A stretch of DNA of 64,000 bases from NCBI GenBank assembly GCA_013407085.1, contig JACCGJ010010830.1:124001-188000 (forward strand), read 5' to 3'. The position numbers were made by a program, and so were the translations under genes. Numbering within the stretch: position 1 is the stretch's first letter; every line of letters begins with the position of its first letter. Under the pieces are notes generated by a model. The model was not told the DNA's origin, did not search any database, and saw only the letters and a program-made list of their open reading frames with translations. Source of the stretch: Atriophallophorus winterbourni. Lineage: Eukaryota > Platyhelminthes > Trematoda > Plagiorchiida > Microphallidae. Below are positions 28,875-42,385 of this stretch, piece by piece.

Positions 28875-31800
28875 TGCACAATAGGTAGATTTATGCGGTG
28901 CCATTGATTCACTATCCACCATAAATGTAGCTAATCGGGTGAATCTTCACGTGCAAAGCCCATCCTAAATATATTGCCACATCTACTTTAAAATTAAGAT
29001 AATACGGAACAAACAAACCTAAATCAAACAAAAGGTAAGCTATCACTCGTGAAAACCTTTATAAAAAACTTAAACTAATTTTAAATTCAACGAATATGTG
29101 CAACAATGGCATTATGTACACTCGCAGAAGGTAATTGATTTTGTTGACATATCCGCATAGGAAATTAATTTTTACTTACCGCCCTTTCCTGCTATAATTA
29201 CATGCAATGAGAATGATTAGATATAACTTGAAGATAATAATCAATTCATTATTTAGAAGATAAATTAGCATAATTTTAATTAAGTGAAGACTTTGACTCA
29301 AAATATGTTACGTATATGTCAAGGCACGACTAAACATTCCCAAGCATAGGAAATGTATGCGCAGCAAGTGTTTCATACAATATTATTGATTATTATTTGC
29401 AAACAAGCGACAAATTATATGTTTATCTACAATGTACGAACATCTTAATGGTCAAATCGTTTCCTTTGCTATCTGTTGAGGTAACATAAATAAAGAAAAT
29501 CAACATATGCTCGATTTATGGGGATACTTTCCTTGCAGGGATCTTACGTTCTTTAAAACTTCTTGCGCAACGTTTTGGAACAAACTAGTTAGCACGTTTG
29601 CATGCCAATAGGTAAATTCTCAGTCGGTTCGCTACATTCCGTATATTGCTTATACTAAAAGCCAATTAACATGATTTTCTTTACGTTCACTGTAGTATTT
29701 TGAAACGAAATCCTCAATTAATTGTCTTTTGAGATAACAGAATAATATTGTATATATATTCAGTATCTTGAAGTAAAAGCGTATTTATCGTATATAAGAA
29801 TCATTATCAACTTATGTTTACGCCATCTCAATTAAAGCAGAGCATATGCCAGAGCTTCTATTGTAACAGTTTCGTCGAAAATTGAAGAATGGGATCATCA
29901 TACAATGATAGCTGCTACCATAGAAGCCACCTGTAAACTTAAAGTTTACAGTTCTACATTATTTAACACAAAATGCATTACCAACATGAATTTGATAATT
30001 TGTTTCATTGTAGACCCTACTAAGTGCGGTGCTACCTAACAGCTTCTTTATCTAATAAAACGGAAAGATGCTAATATAAAAAAATATCTAGAATTCGAAT
30101 AAAATTTATTTTGTTAAGGGCAAATATGTAGCTAAAAATATCAATTAATACTAAGGAAAATCTGTGCTATTTGGTATAGCATAAAATCTATATTAAGTTA
30201 TATTTACGCTGTCTTAATAAAACCAGATCATATGCCACAGATTTTGAGGCAACACATTCGTCCAAAATTGGTGAACACGTTCTTTATACAGTGACAGCTG
30301 CTACGATAGAAACCATTAAAACCGAAACGTTTTTTTCTAGATTATTTCACACAATGTTAAACATTGTGATACAAGTATCTCGAATGAGAATTGTTCAGAT
30401 TTTTAAAATATTACCTAGCTTTTTTAACTGAGACTACTGAAAACTGAGACCAATTTTGTTTGAACATTTGCGGAGATTCCATGGAGTATAGAGGTTTCTA
30501 TGATTTTCATATGTTTGGCGGTATAATAAAATCTTCTATAGTTGATTTAAAGGAACATTGTCTAACATGAGTGTTGTCATTTTCATTATTTATAGGGAAC
30601 AGAATTAATGTCTGCAAGATATCTTAAAATATTTCAGACCGATATGGAATCCATAATCATGAAAGGAATGTTTAAAATTTTTGAGCTAATTGGTAATAGC
30701 AAATTTATCCAACATTAGTAGAAAGGCAATTGTCTGCAGTTCTTACACTGCTGTAACACTTCCTGGATCAGTCTTGTTTGATTTTAAACATTTCAGTTAA
30801 TTTAGATTTGTCGAGAAAATGATATAATTGCTGAAAATTCGACTACACGAATAAAGTCATCTTATTCGTCTTCTCCGGAATAGACTGGCCCTGCCAGCCT
30901 AATCGAACAATGGCTTACAAGTACGACGTGCATTCAAAAATTTCATTTTTCAAGATTGCTCATTATAAATGAGCATATTTGCCAATCATAGAAAAATGAT
31001 CAAAAAGTTTGATCATAAAAAGTTTATGACCTTGCAAATGTGCCATACTTGAATCACATTATTCAATATATCACGAATACAAGGACAACTTTTCCAAAAG
31101 AATAGTATTTCGCGGTATTCACTGTTTATCATTTTAGATATCTGAGAGAGAATTTTCAATAAAATTTGTTAGAGCATTACTTCGTCTTAGTTCCTGGGAT
31201 TCAACATGGATTCAGAATATCTACGACCGTGGTCTTCTCAAATATGTTTGATTTGTCCCGTTGGATTATATATGAAAGTTTTGTGACTACTATGAATTCG
31301 TGGAAACCTGAATTGCACGTTGAACTGGCAGAATATATAAATCGACAGGCCAGCAAATTGTCAAGTATCTTTTAAAAACTATTTAGAGAATTTTCGCTGT
31401 TACCGTTACCAAGTATATTGAACCAATACCTTCGCCTAAAAACGATGTATACAGTAGAGGTCTGGGCTCCTCTGCTGCGGAAAGATGTTGCTCGCTTTGT
31501 TACAACCTATCACAGAGCAACAAAGTTAGTGATGGGTCTTCGCAATGTTCCATTCATCGGAAGATTGTGACATCTTGGTGTATGTGACTTCACCTAAAAA
31601 AACATACGACGATATCTTTTGACATATTGAATTGTGTCTACCGAAAGACAAAAAGAAGAGAGAATGATTTTTGGCGCTATTGTTTCGCCGCACAGGCTAT
31701 ATTTCTTTGGAAATCCCTACACAAACAGGTGGATGACTCCACTTGCCTTGCTAGTTTTAAGTGAAATTGGACTTAAATATGCAAACAATGATCTTTTGTG

Positions 31801-32590
31801 AACCTCTCATTTGATATTCTCTTTCCTTTTTATACTATTACATTTTCGCCCTTTCATTCATACCGTAAACAACTGGTGTTGTAAAGCATTAGGCTTTTCA
31901 AACATAAATACTTGAATTATTGAAATCTCACCGTTTGCAAATTATTGTGAATTAAATTTTCAGAATTTGATTAGTGTAAAGACGAGACGAGTTTCGAGTG
32001 TCCTTTACGCTCGAAATAATTCATATTGGAAATGTTCCTAAATAAATCAGTGCAAACGTTGGACACATCAGCAATTCGAAATTTTTGCCTGAATCGCATT
32101 GAATTATCTCATCAATTTAAAGATGATGCAATCTTTTTCATAAAAATCAATCAACATGAAAGTGATGCCGAATTTCCAATGAACACTGTTACAAATATTT
32201 TGGTCATACGTAGGGAATATCATCTGACTCATAACCTTGAAAAGCTGGCTGTAATATTTGCATATATATAGTCATTGACGGAAAATCAGATATAATATAA
32301 TATTTATAAATTGCATCGCATTGTATGATTTCATAAATGCAACTATATCTTTATCAAGGAAAATATTTTAATTACTGAGTAATCTACTGGCTGTAAATTG
32401 ATGAAAATGATCGAAACCGTATATGTTTTGTATTACCGTTATATGTATATGTAATTTAGGCTTAATTTTCAATATTGTGTCATATGATTAACATTTCATA
32501 ATTTGAATTCGTTTATCTTAATTTTAGCAAAATATAAGCAATAGGAATTCAAATTCGATTGCCCCTAATTTGAATGTTGTGCAATGCAGT
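28871..32590 (+). repeat. Array unit 1
   Basis: 3.72 kb. Starts right after a (TA)n run. It holds a LINE remnant at 31170-31800 that reads in pieces FQHGFR, FSLLPLPSILNQYLR, YTVEVWAPLLRKDV and TYHRATKLVMGLRNVPF, with deletions and stops between. Confidence 0.82.
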
Positions 32591-33197
32591 AGGTTGCACA
32601 ATATGTAGATTTATGCGGTGCCAAATCCTATTTAGTAAGAAGATAATAAGAAGCAAACAAACCCAACAAAAGATATGCTATCACTCGTGAGAACTTATAT
32701 ACAAAAAAATAAACTTGATTTCAATTCAACGAATGTGTGCATTTTTTGCAATAGCAACATCGTGCACACTCGCAGAAGTATGATTTTGTTGAAATATCCA
32801 CATAGCGAATAAATTTTCACTCACCTCCCTTTCCTGTTATAATTATTGCAATGAGAATGATTATATATAACTTGAAGATAATTATCAACTAATTAATCGG
32901 AAGATAAATTAGCATAAGTCAAATTCTCGGAAGACATTTACGCAAACATACAAGAACTTTTACTTTTCGACCACAAATGTTAAACATTGTGATACAAGTA
33001 TCGCAAAAATGGAAGTTTTCAAATCCTTGGAATATTACCTAACTGTGTAACTAAGACGTTTGAAAAATTAGACCAATTTTGATTAAACTTTTGGGGAAAT
33101 GAATGCTAATCGATTCAAATGAGTATAGAGGTTTCTATGATTTTCATATGTTTGGCGGTATAATAAAATCTTCTATGTTTGATCTTTATTCGTGGAT

Positions 33198-33887
33198 TGG
33201 CTGTCAACATGAATACTCAATGTCCAATCTGAATGCAGTAGCTGTTAGTGTATCAATCTCTGTATTCTAATTTTTATTAATGGTTCATATGTTTGTTGAC
33301 GTATAGTGAATACACATGTGTCTCTCTGATCTTGACTTTGCTACATGGTGAGGAGGATGATCGACGAGAAAATGTCGGATAGAACTGACAACGCCCGTTT
33401 TAGCGGCTTTTATGTTCGACTACCGCACCACTCGGAGTGGAAAGAGATGAAGATTTGGTAGAGAGTTGGAAACTGTGGAAGCAACAGTTTAGCGCCTTAC
33501 GGACGTTGGCGAAACTGACCAATACCGATAAAGCGTATCAAATTACAACGCTGAGGAATGTGCTTTGTGATCACGCGATGAAGTTCATACAGTGTTTCAC
33601 CTTTGATGGGAAACAATCTTCGTAAAGCTCAAAGAAATTTGCTTCGGTCGCGTAAACGATACATTTGAACGATATAAATTCAATTGACGTGTACAAGATG
33701 CCGATGAGCCGATCATTTGAAAAACGGAAGGATGTGAAGTGGCTGTCAGCATGAATGCTCATTGTTCAATCAGAACCCAGTAGCTGTCAGTGTATCTATA
33801 TATGCATTCTAATTTCCATGAATGGTTCACATGTTTGTTGACGTGCAGTGGATTCACATTTGTCGCTCTGATGTTGACTTTTCTACA
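33198..33887 (+). mobile_element. Miniature LTR element (TRIM-like) with a gag remnant
   Basis: Two direct repeats of 148 bases, 33198-33345 and 33740-33887, both beginning TGGCTGTCA and ending CTACA, differ at roughly 15% of positions by eye. Right after the first is TGGTGAGGAGGATGATC, a normal position and start for a tRNA primer-binding site. The 394-base interior has a gag fragment: EDLVESWKLWKQQFSALRTL, YQITTLRNVL and, after a frameshift, GRVNDTFERYKFN and QDADEP, like gypsy gag. No protease or RT is present. It interrupts array unit 2 where other units read straight through. Confidence 0.8.
33428..33725 (+). pseudogene. gag fragment inside the miniature LTR element
   Basis: Reads VERDEDLVESWKLWKQQF then LAKLTNTDKAYQITTLRNVL, HAMKFIQCFTFDG and a stop near 33623, then FERYKF-type residues in another frame. 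The matrix/capsid start of gypsy gag proteins has this WKLWKQQF pattern. It is far too short for a working Gag. Confidence 0.7.
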
Positions 33888-34615
33888 GTATGAACATTGG
33901 CTAAAATGAGTGTTATGATGCTCATTGTTTATATGTAACATTTTTAATGTCTGCGAGATATGTAACAATATTTGAGACCGATATAAAATCCATAGTCATG
34001 AAGTGGAAGATTGCAATTTTGAGCTCACTGGTCGTCCCAACCTTCTCCAACATTAGTAGACAAGCGCAAATTTTCTGCACTTCTTCCATTGCTGTGACAC
34101 TGCCTGGATCAGACTTGTTCGATTTCAAGCATTACACTTAATCTCAGATTTGTGGAGAAAATGTTTTAATTGCTGAAAATTGGACAACACGAATAAAGTC
34201 ATTATATCCATCTTCTCCTGAATGGAATGATATTAACAAGACACGCGGACATAACTTATTACTCTACGTCCCAATTTCCTGTATTGATTGACGGCGCAAT
34301 TGTTTCGCCGCACAGGATTTAATTCTTTGAAAATCCTTACCCAAACATGTGGTGGACTCCCCATGCCAATACTAAGTTTAAGCGAAATAGGAATTACATA
34401 TGCAAACAATGATAATTTGTGAGCCTTACATTTGAGATTCTCGTTAATTTTTATACTATTACATTTTTCACATTTGCATTCATACCGTAAACGTGTGGTG
34501 TTGTGAAGCATTACATTTTTCAAACATAAATACTTGAATCCTCGAATCTTGAAATCCTACTCGATTTTATCTCACAGATTGCAAATTATTATAAATAAAT
34601 TTATCGGAATTCGTA

Positions 34616-34618
<3 letters not shown>

Positions 34619-34660
<42 letters not shown>

Positions 34661-34662
34661 AA
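34619..34662. repeat. (TA)n microsatellite in unit 2
   Basis: TA run with one CA interruption, at the end of the LINE remnant of unit 2. Confidence 0.95.
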
Positions 34663-34810
34663 GGTTAACAGATTGTTAGATATCTTTCAACATGTAAGTC
34701 ATATGATTAACATTTTAACTATCAAATCGTCTATCTCAATGTTAGCAACATAGTATTGCAATATGGAATTCGAATATGATTGCCACTAATTTGAATTTTG
34801 TGCAATTTAG

Positions 34811-36981
34811 AAGGTTGCACGATTGGTAGATTTATGCGGTGCCATTGATTCACTATTCACCATAAATGTAGCTAGTCGTGTGAATCTTCACGTGCAAAGC
34901 CTCTCGTAAATATATTGCCACATCAACTTCAAAATTAATTTAATACGGAACAAACAAACCTAAATCAAACAAAAGTTATGCTATCACTCGTGAAAACCTT
35001 TATAAAAAAGTAAACTAATTTTAAATTCAACGAATGTGTGCTTTTTCGCAACAATGGCATTATGTACACTCGCAGAAGTTAATTGATTTTGTTGAAATAT
35101 CTGCATAGCAAATTAAGTTTCACTTACGGCCCTTTCCTGTTATAATTATATGCAATGAGGATGATTAGATAGAACATGGAGATAATTTTCAATTCATTAT
35201 TTAGAAGATAAATTAGCATAATTTTAATTAAGTGAAGACTTTTACTCAAAATATGTTACGTATATGTCAAGGCACGAGTAAACATTTCCTGCATCGGCAA
35301 CATAAATAAATAAAATCAACATAATCTCGATTAATGGGGATACTTTCCTTGCAGGGATCTCACGTCCTCTAAAAATTCTTGTGCAAAGTTTGCAAACATG
35401 CATGACAATAAGTAAATTCTCAGTTTGTTCGCTACATTCCGAATACTGCTCATAATAGAAGCCAAATAACATGATTTTCATATAAGAATCTTTAACAACT
35501 TATATTCACGCCCTCTCAATTAAAGCAGAGCATATGCCGGAGCTTCTAAGATAACAGATTCGTCGAAAATTGAAGAATGGGATCATCATACAATGATAGC
35601 TGCTACCATAGAAGCCACCTGTAAACTTAAAGTTTATATTTCTAAATTATTTAACACAAAATGCATTACCAACAGGAATTTGATAATTTGTTTCATTGTA
35701 CACCCTAAACTAATTTCGGTGCTACCTAAGAGCTTCTTTATCTAATAAAACGGAAAGATGTTAATATAACAAAATATCTAAAATATGAATAAAATTTAAT
35801 TAGTCTAAGGCAAATATGTAGCACAAAATATCAATGTATACCAAGGAAAATCTGTGATATTTGGTATAGCATGAAATTCTCAGGAAATGAGACACAAATT
35901 GTCAAATTCACCATGGTTTTTGGATAGAATAATTAATACAAAAGAGAATCGACGCAGCGTTGTTCCGAAAACGTAGAAGAACTTTCACTTTTCGACCACA
36001 AAATGTTAAACATTGTGATCCAAGTATCGCACATGAGAATTGTTCAAATCCTTGGAATATTACCAAACTTTTGTAACTGAGACGTTTGAAAAATGAGACC
36101 AATTTTGTTTTAAATTTGAGGAAATGAATGATAATTGATTCCAAGGAGTATAGAGGTTTCTATGATTTTCATATGTTTGGCGGCATAATAAAATCTTCTA
36201 TAGTTGATTTAAAGTAACATTGTCGAACATGAGTGTTATCATGTTCAATATTTATAGGGAACAGAATTAATGACTGCGAGATATGTTAAAATATTTGAGA
36301 CTGGTATGGAGTTTATAATAATGAAAGGAAAGATTGAAATTTTTGAGCTGACTGGTCGTAGTAATGTTATCCAACATTAATAGAAAAAGGCAAATTGGAT
36401 GCAGGTCTTGCACTGCTGTGACACTGTCCGTCTTGTTTGATTTTAAACATCCCAGGTAATCTCATATTTGTGGAGAAAATGATTCAATTGCTGAAAATTC
36501 GACTACACGACAAAAGTGTTTTCATTCTTCTCCTGATTAGAGTAGCGCTGCCAGCTAAATCCAACGATGGCTTACAATTCCGACGTGTATTCAAAAATTT
36601 TCAAGATTCCTTATATTGAATGTGCATTTGTTTGTCAATCACAGACAAATGATAGAGAGTTTAATCATCAAAAGATTATAACCTTGCAAATGTGTCATAC
36701 TTGAATCACATTATTCAATATATCACGAATACAAGGACAACTTTCCCACAAGGATAGTATTTCGCGGAATTCACTGTTCATTATCTTAGATATCTGAGAG
36801 AGAATTTTCAATAAAATTTGTTAAAGCATTACTTTTTCTTATTTGTTGTTATTCAAAATGGATTCTAATTTTCTACGTCCGTGGTTTTCTCAAATATGTT
36901 GATTTGTCCCGCAGAATTATATATGAACGTTTTGTGACTACTAACAATTAGTGGAAACCTGAAGTGCACGGTGAACTGCTA

Positions 36982-37023
<42 letters not shown>

Positions 37024-37886
37024 TATTATATATATATATATATACTCTAGCAGTTCACCGTGCACTTCAGGTTTTCACTAATTGGACTAATTCGTGAGCG
37101 AAATTGGACTTGCACATGCAAACAAAGATCATGTATAAGCGCTACATGTGATATTCTCATTTTTTATACTATTATATTTCTCACATCTTCATTTAGACCA
37201 TAAAACTCTGGTGTTGTGAAGTATTTACCTTTTCAAAATTTAATCATTGAATACTTTGAATCCATGAATCCTAATCGATTTGATCCCACAAATTAAAAAT
37301 TATTGTAAATAAATCTATCGGAATTCGCTTAATTTAAAGACGAGACGCGTTTTGCGGTAATCTTTGCGCTCAATATAATTTATAGTGGAAATGTTCCCAA
37401 ACAAATGCCGTTTCATCAGTGCAAACGTATGACTCATCAGGAATTCGAGATTCTTGCATGAATTGCATCACTTATCTCATTTTAAATACAAATATTTGTG
37501 TCATATGTAGGGAATATCATCTAATTCAAAACCTTGAAGTGCTAACCAAAATATTTGCACATGTATCGTTATTGACGGATAATCGGATATAATATACTAC
37601 TTATAATTTTGGAGCATTTTATGATTTTATAATAGTCACTATATATTCAACAAGAAAATATTTTACTTACCGAATCCTTTTTTGGCTGTATATTGAAAAA
37701 AATTTTCGGAACTGAATATATTTTGTATTACCGTTATATTTATATATCATATACGTTTAATTTTCAATATTGTGCCACATATTTATCATTTTAAAATTGG
37801 AATTCGTCTACCTTAACGTTAGCAAAATATTATAGCAATAGCAATAGGAATACAATTGCAACTCATTTGAATTTTGTGCAATTCCG
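34811..37886 (+). repeat. Array unit 3 (with palindrome)
   Basis: 3.08 kb. Its first ~480 bases are very close to those of unit 1. In the LINE remnant a palindrome around (TA)n (36946-37083) replaces most of the reverse transcriptase end found in the other units; sequence resumes at 37084 with the segment normally found after it. Confidence 0.82.
36946..37083. repeat. Palindrome: 38-base arms around (TA)n
   Basis: The left arm 36946-36983 (AATTAGTGGAAACCTGAAGT...) is the reverse complement of the right arm 37046-37083 with a single mismatch (37 of 38). The 62 bases between are TA-rich with two slips. Only the left arm orientation exists in other array units, so the right arm is a fold-back copy. 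Confidence 0.92.
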
Positions 37887-40800
37887 AAGGTTGCACATTA
37901 TGTATATTTCTGTTGTGCCATTGGTTCACTATTGACCATATATATATAGCCAGGCGGGTGAATCTTCATGTTTACAGCCCCTCCTAAATATATTGTTAAA
38001 TCTGCTTTAAAATGTTTGTAATATTAAGCAAACAAACCTACATCAAACAAAATCATGCTAACACGCGAAAAAACTATTTTAAAAACCAAATCTAAAATAA
38101 AAATCACGCAATGTGCGCATTTTTTCAATTATAGCATCGTGTACACTCGCAGACATTAAATGATTTTGTTGAAATATCCGCATAGCAAATTAATTTTCAC
38201 TCACCTTTTGTTACTGTTATAATCATAAGCAATAAAAATGAAGATAATATTCATTTATTAATTTGGAAGATAAATTGCATAAGTTAAATTTACGGAAGAC
38301 TTTTACTAAGACATATGTTACGTATGCGTCAAGGCAAGACAAAACAGTTCTAATCCTAGAACATTCATGCCCACAAACGTTTTATAGAATATTATTGATT
38401 ATATTATTCCAACGAAACGGTAAATTACATGTCAAATCGTTTTCGTTGAATACCTTGTGATGTAACGGACATAAATATATTCTAGATAAGCTCGATTTAT
38501 GGAGTTACTTTCAATCCAGGGATCTTTCGTGTTCCAGAAATACTTCCGTAATGTTTTCGAACAAACAGTATAGCATGTTTCCATGACAATAGATAAACAT
38601 TCAGCCCGTTTCCTGCATTACGTATATTGCTCATACTACAAGTCAAATAACTAGATTATTTTAATGCTCGTTGTAGTATTTTGAAACAAAATCCTCAATT
38701 ACTGGATTTTGACATAATTGAATAATTATTTATATGTATTTATTGTCTTGTAGTATATGTATCATTGGGGAGTGCTACCAGCACGTCATTTATTCAAGTT
38801 CGTATGTAACAAGCCATGTGAGGAAAACCTTGCATTTATCATATGTAATGGTCTTTATCAAGTTATATTTAATCGCTCTTAATAAACCAGAACATATTTC
38901 AGACCTACTAAGTTAACAGATTCGTCCGAAATTAAAGAACACGATCTCAATACAGTGATCGCTAATACGATAGAAACCATATGTAAACTGGAAGGTCATT
39001 TTCTAGTCTATTTAACACTTGAAGCATCGTTAACATAGAATTCTTTAGTATTTCATTGTATACCCTAAAATAAATGTTGTGCAGCTTCACAGCTATTGAA
39101 TCTAATGAAACAGATATATGTTAATATAACAAAATATCTAAAATTTGAATAACATTTAATTCGTCGCAGCCAAATTTTTTTCAAAATATCAATTTATTCA
39201 AAGGAAATATGTGATATTTGGGATAACATAAAATGCTCATGAAATGTGACATAATTTGACTATTGCACTATGCTTTCTGAATACATTAATCAATACAATG
39301 TAAGTCGAAGCAGCGTTCGTTCGAATAAATACAAACACATTCACTTTTCGACAAAAAATTAAACATTGAAAAAACAATTATCACAAATGAGCATTGTTCC
39401 AATCTTTGGAATATATTTCAACTTTTGTAAGGTTGGAAAAATGCTACCAATTTTGTTTGAACTTTTGAGGAAATGAATGTTATTCGATTCCAAGAACTAT
39501 AGAGCTTACTAGGATTTTCATGTTTTTGGCCGTATAACAAAAACTTCTATTTTTGATTTATATGAACATCGGCTAAAATTAGTGTCATAATGATCATTAT
39601 TTATAAGGAACAATATTAACGTCCGCAAGATATGTGATGATATTTGATATCAATATGAAATCCATAATCATGAAAGGGGAGAAAGCTATTTTGAACAGAT
39701 TGGTCTTACCAACCTTATGCAACATTAGTGGACAATGGCAAATTATCATGAGTTCTTCTCTTTCTTCACACTGCCTGGATCAGTCTTGTTTGATTTTAAA
39801 CATTAAAGTTCATCTCAGATTTGTGGAGAAAATGTTTTAATTACTGCAATTTCGAGTACACGAATAATGCTGTTTTCTTCTTCTTCAACTGAATAGACTG
39901 GCGATGCCAGTCGATTGCAACAATGTCTCAGAAGAACGACGTGTATTCAAAAATTCCATTTTTCAAGATCAAAAAATGGGCATGTTATTGTCATCATAGA
40001 CAAATGATAGCAAGTTTAATCATTAAAAGTTTATAATGTTGCACATGTGTCAAACATGAATCACATCAATCACATTCATAGGAATATAAGGACAACTTGC
40101 CACACACATATATCAAACCAAAGTTATGCCATCACTCGAGAATTAAATATATCAAAAATTTAAATCTAAATTAAAAATCAACGAATGTGTGCATTTTGCA
40201 ATGCGAGCATCGTGCACACTAGCAAAAGTTCAATAATTTTGTTGAAATATCTGCATAGCAAATTAATTATCACTTACCGTCCTTTCCTGTTTAAATTATA
40301 TGCAATGAGAGTGATTAGATATAACATGAATATAATTTTCAATTCATTATTTAGAAGATAAATTTGCGTAAGTTAAATTTACGGAAGACGTTAACTCAAG
40401 CATATGTTACGTAAGTGTCAAGGCAAGACTAAACACTGATAAGCCTATGAATTGTATGTCCATCAACTGTTTCATCTGAAATGGTTGATTGTGCCTTTGG
40501 AAACGAACGAGAAATTATATGTTGAGCTATGATTAGCTTAGATTTTACATTTTTCACTTTATCTCAGATTTGTGGAGAAAATGATTAACTTATAATCTCA
40601 TTTTCTTTATCTTCTGAAAAAATTGATGGTGTCAGCCTAATTTAACAATGGCGCAGAAGAACGACGTGTATTCAAAAATTACATTTTTTAGATTGTTCAT
40701 AATAAATGTTCATGTTTTTGTCAATCATAGACAAAAGATTGCAAATTTAATCATCAAATGTTTATAACGTTGCAAACGTGTCATACTTGAATGACTATAT

Positions 40801-42385
40801 TCAATATCATACGAATACAAGTACAACTTGGCCGCAAGAATAGTATTTCGTGTAATTTGCCATTTATCCTCTTGGATAACTAATAACGAATTTTCAATGA
40901 AATTTGTTAGCGCATTCGTTTGTCTGAGTTTACCGGAATTCATCATGGATGCTAAATTACTATGAGCGTTGACTTCTCAAATATGTTTGATCAATCACAT
41001 TGGAATATATATGAACGTTTGGTGACTACAATAAATTTGTTTAAAACTAAAGAGCACGCTGCACAGCAAGATTATATATCAACATTTTAACAGATTGTTA
41101 TGTATCTTTGAAAATCATCCTGAAGATTTTACCCTGCACCGTTACCTATGATAATGACCATCTACCTTTCCCCTACGACGGTATATACGGTTGAGGTCGG
41201 TCTCCTTGGCTGTAAAAAGATACTACTTTCTTGGATACAACCTATCACAGAGCAAGAAAGTTAGTGATGGGTGTTCGCAATGTTCCATTCTCCGAATGAT
41301 ATGACATTTGGGTATGTGACTTTGCTTAAATAAGATACGATGCGATATTATTGTGACATATAGAATTGTGTCTACCGATGGACATCCATTGAATCACTTG
41401 TTTGATGTGTGCGATCGGAACGTGACACGCGGACATACCTGTACTGATAGTCGGCGCCATTTATTCGCCGTACGTGCTATATTTCTTCGGAAATCCTTAC
41501 GAAGAACATGTGGTGGACTCCCCGTGCCTGGCATTGTTTGAAGCGAAATTGGACAAATACATGCAAACAGAGACGATCTCTGAGCCTTACATTTGATATT
41601 CTATTTTAGTTTAAAATATTATATTTTTCACATTTACATTCATAACAAAAACATCTGGCATTTTGAAATATTAACCTTTTCAAACATATCCTTGATTCCT
41701 TGAATTCTTGAATCCTACTAGATTGGATCTCACATATTCTAAATTATCGTAGATACATTCGCTTACTGTAAAGACGATAGGCGTCTGAGGCAATCTCTAC
41801 GTTCAAAATAATTTTTAGTGGAAATCTTCTTAAACACATTCCGTTGCATCAGTGCAAACGTACGGTACGTCAGGCATTCGAAATTCTTGACTGAATCGCA
41901 GCAATTTACTAACATTTTAAGGTATTGCAATCGTTTTCATCAAAATCAATAAAAGCGAATCTGAAGCCGATATTTCGTAGATGCCTGTTACAAATACTTT
42001 GGCCATATGGAAGGAATATCATCCAATTCATAAATTTGAATGAGTTGGCTAAAATATATGCATATATATCATCATTAACATATAAACGGATATAATAGAA
42101 TACTTATAAATTACATAGCATTTTATGAGTTTATACATGTAACTATATATTTATCAAGAAAATATTTCACTTACTAACTGCTTTTCTGGCTGTAAATTGA
42201 TGAAAATGATCGGAACCAAATGAGAATAATATTTTTCTCACACTTCAAGATTCAAGATTCAAGAATTTATGGTCATAAAAAGCACATAGCTTCACAATTA
42301 CCATATCATAGTAAATATGCTTTTAATAAGAGTTAGAAAAAAAATTATACGATGTCACTGGAGTCAAGTAATATATTTACCTGAG

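Larger units (their letters stand above)
32591..34810 (+). repeat. Array unit 2 (internally deleted, with miniature LTR element)
   Basis: 2.22 kb including a 690-base LTR-type insertion (33198-33887). Much of the middle of the unit is missing. Only the last part of the LINE remnant is left (34230-34400). A (TA)n run lies at 34619-34662. Confidence 0.78.
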
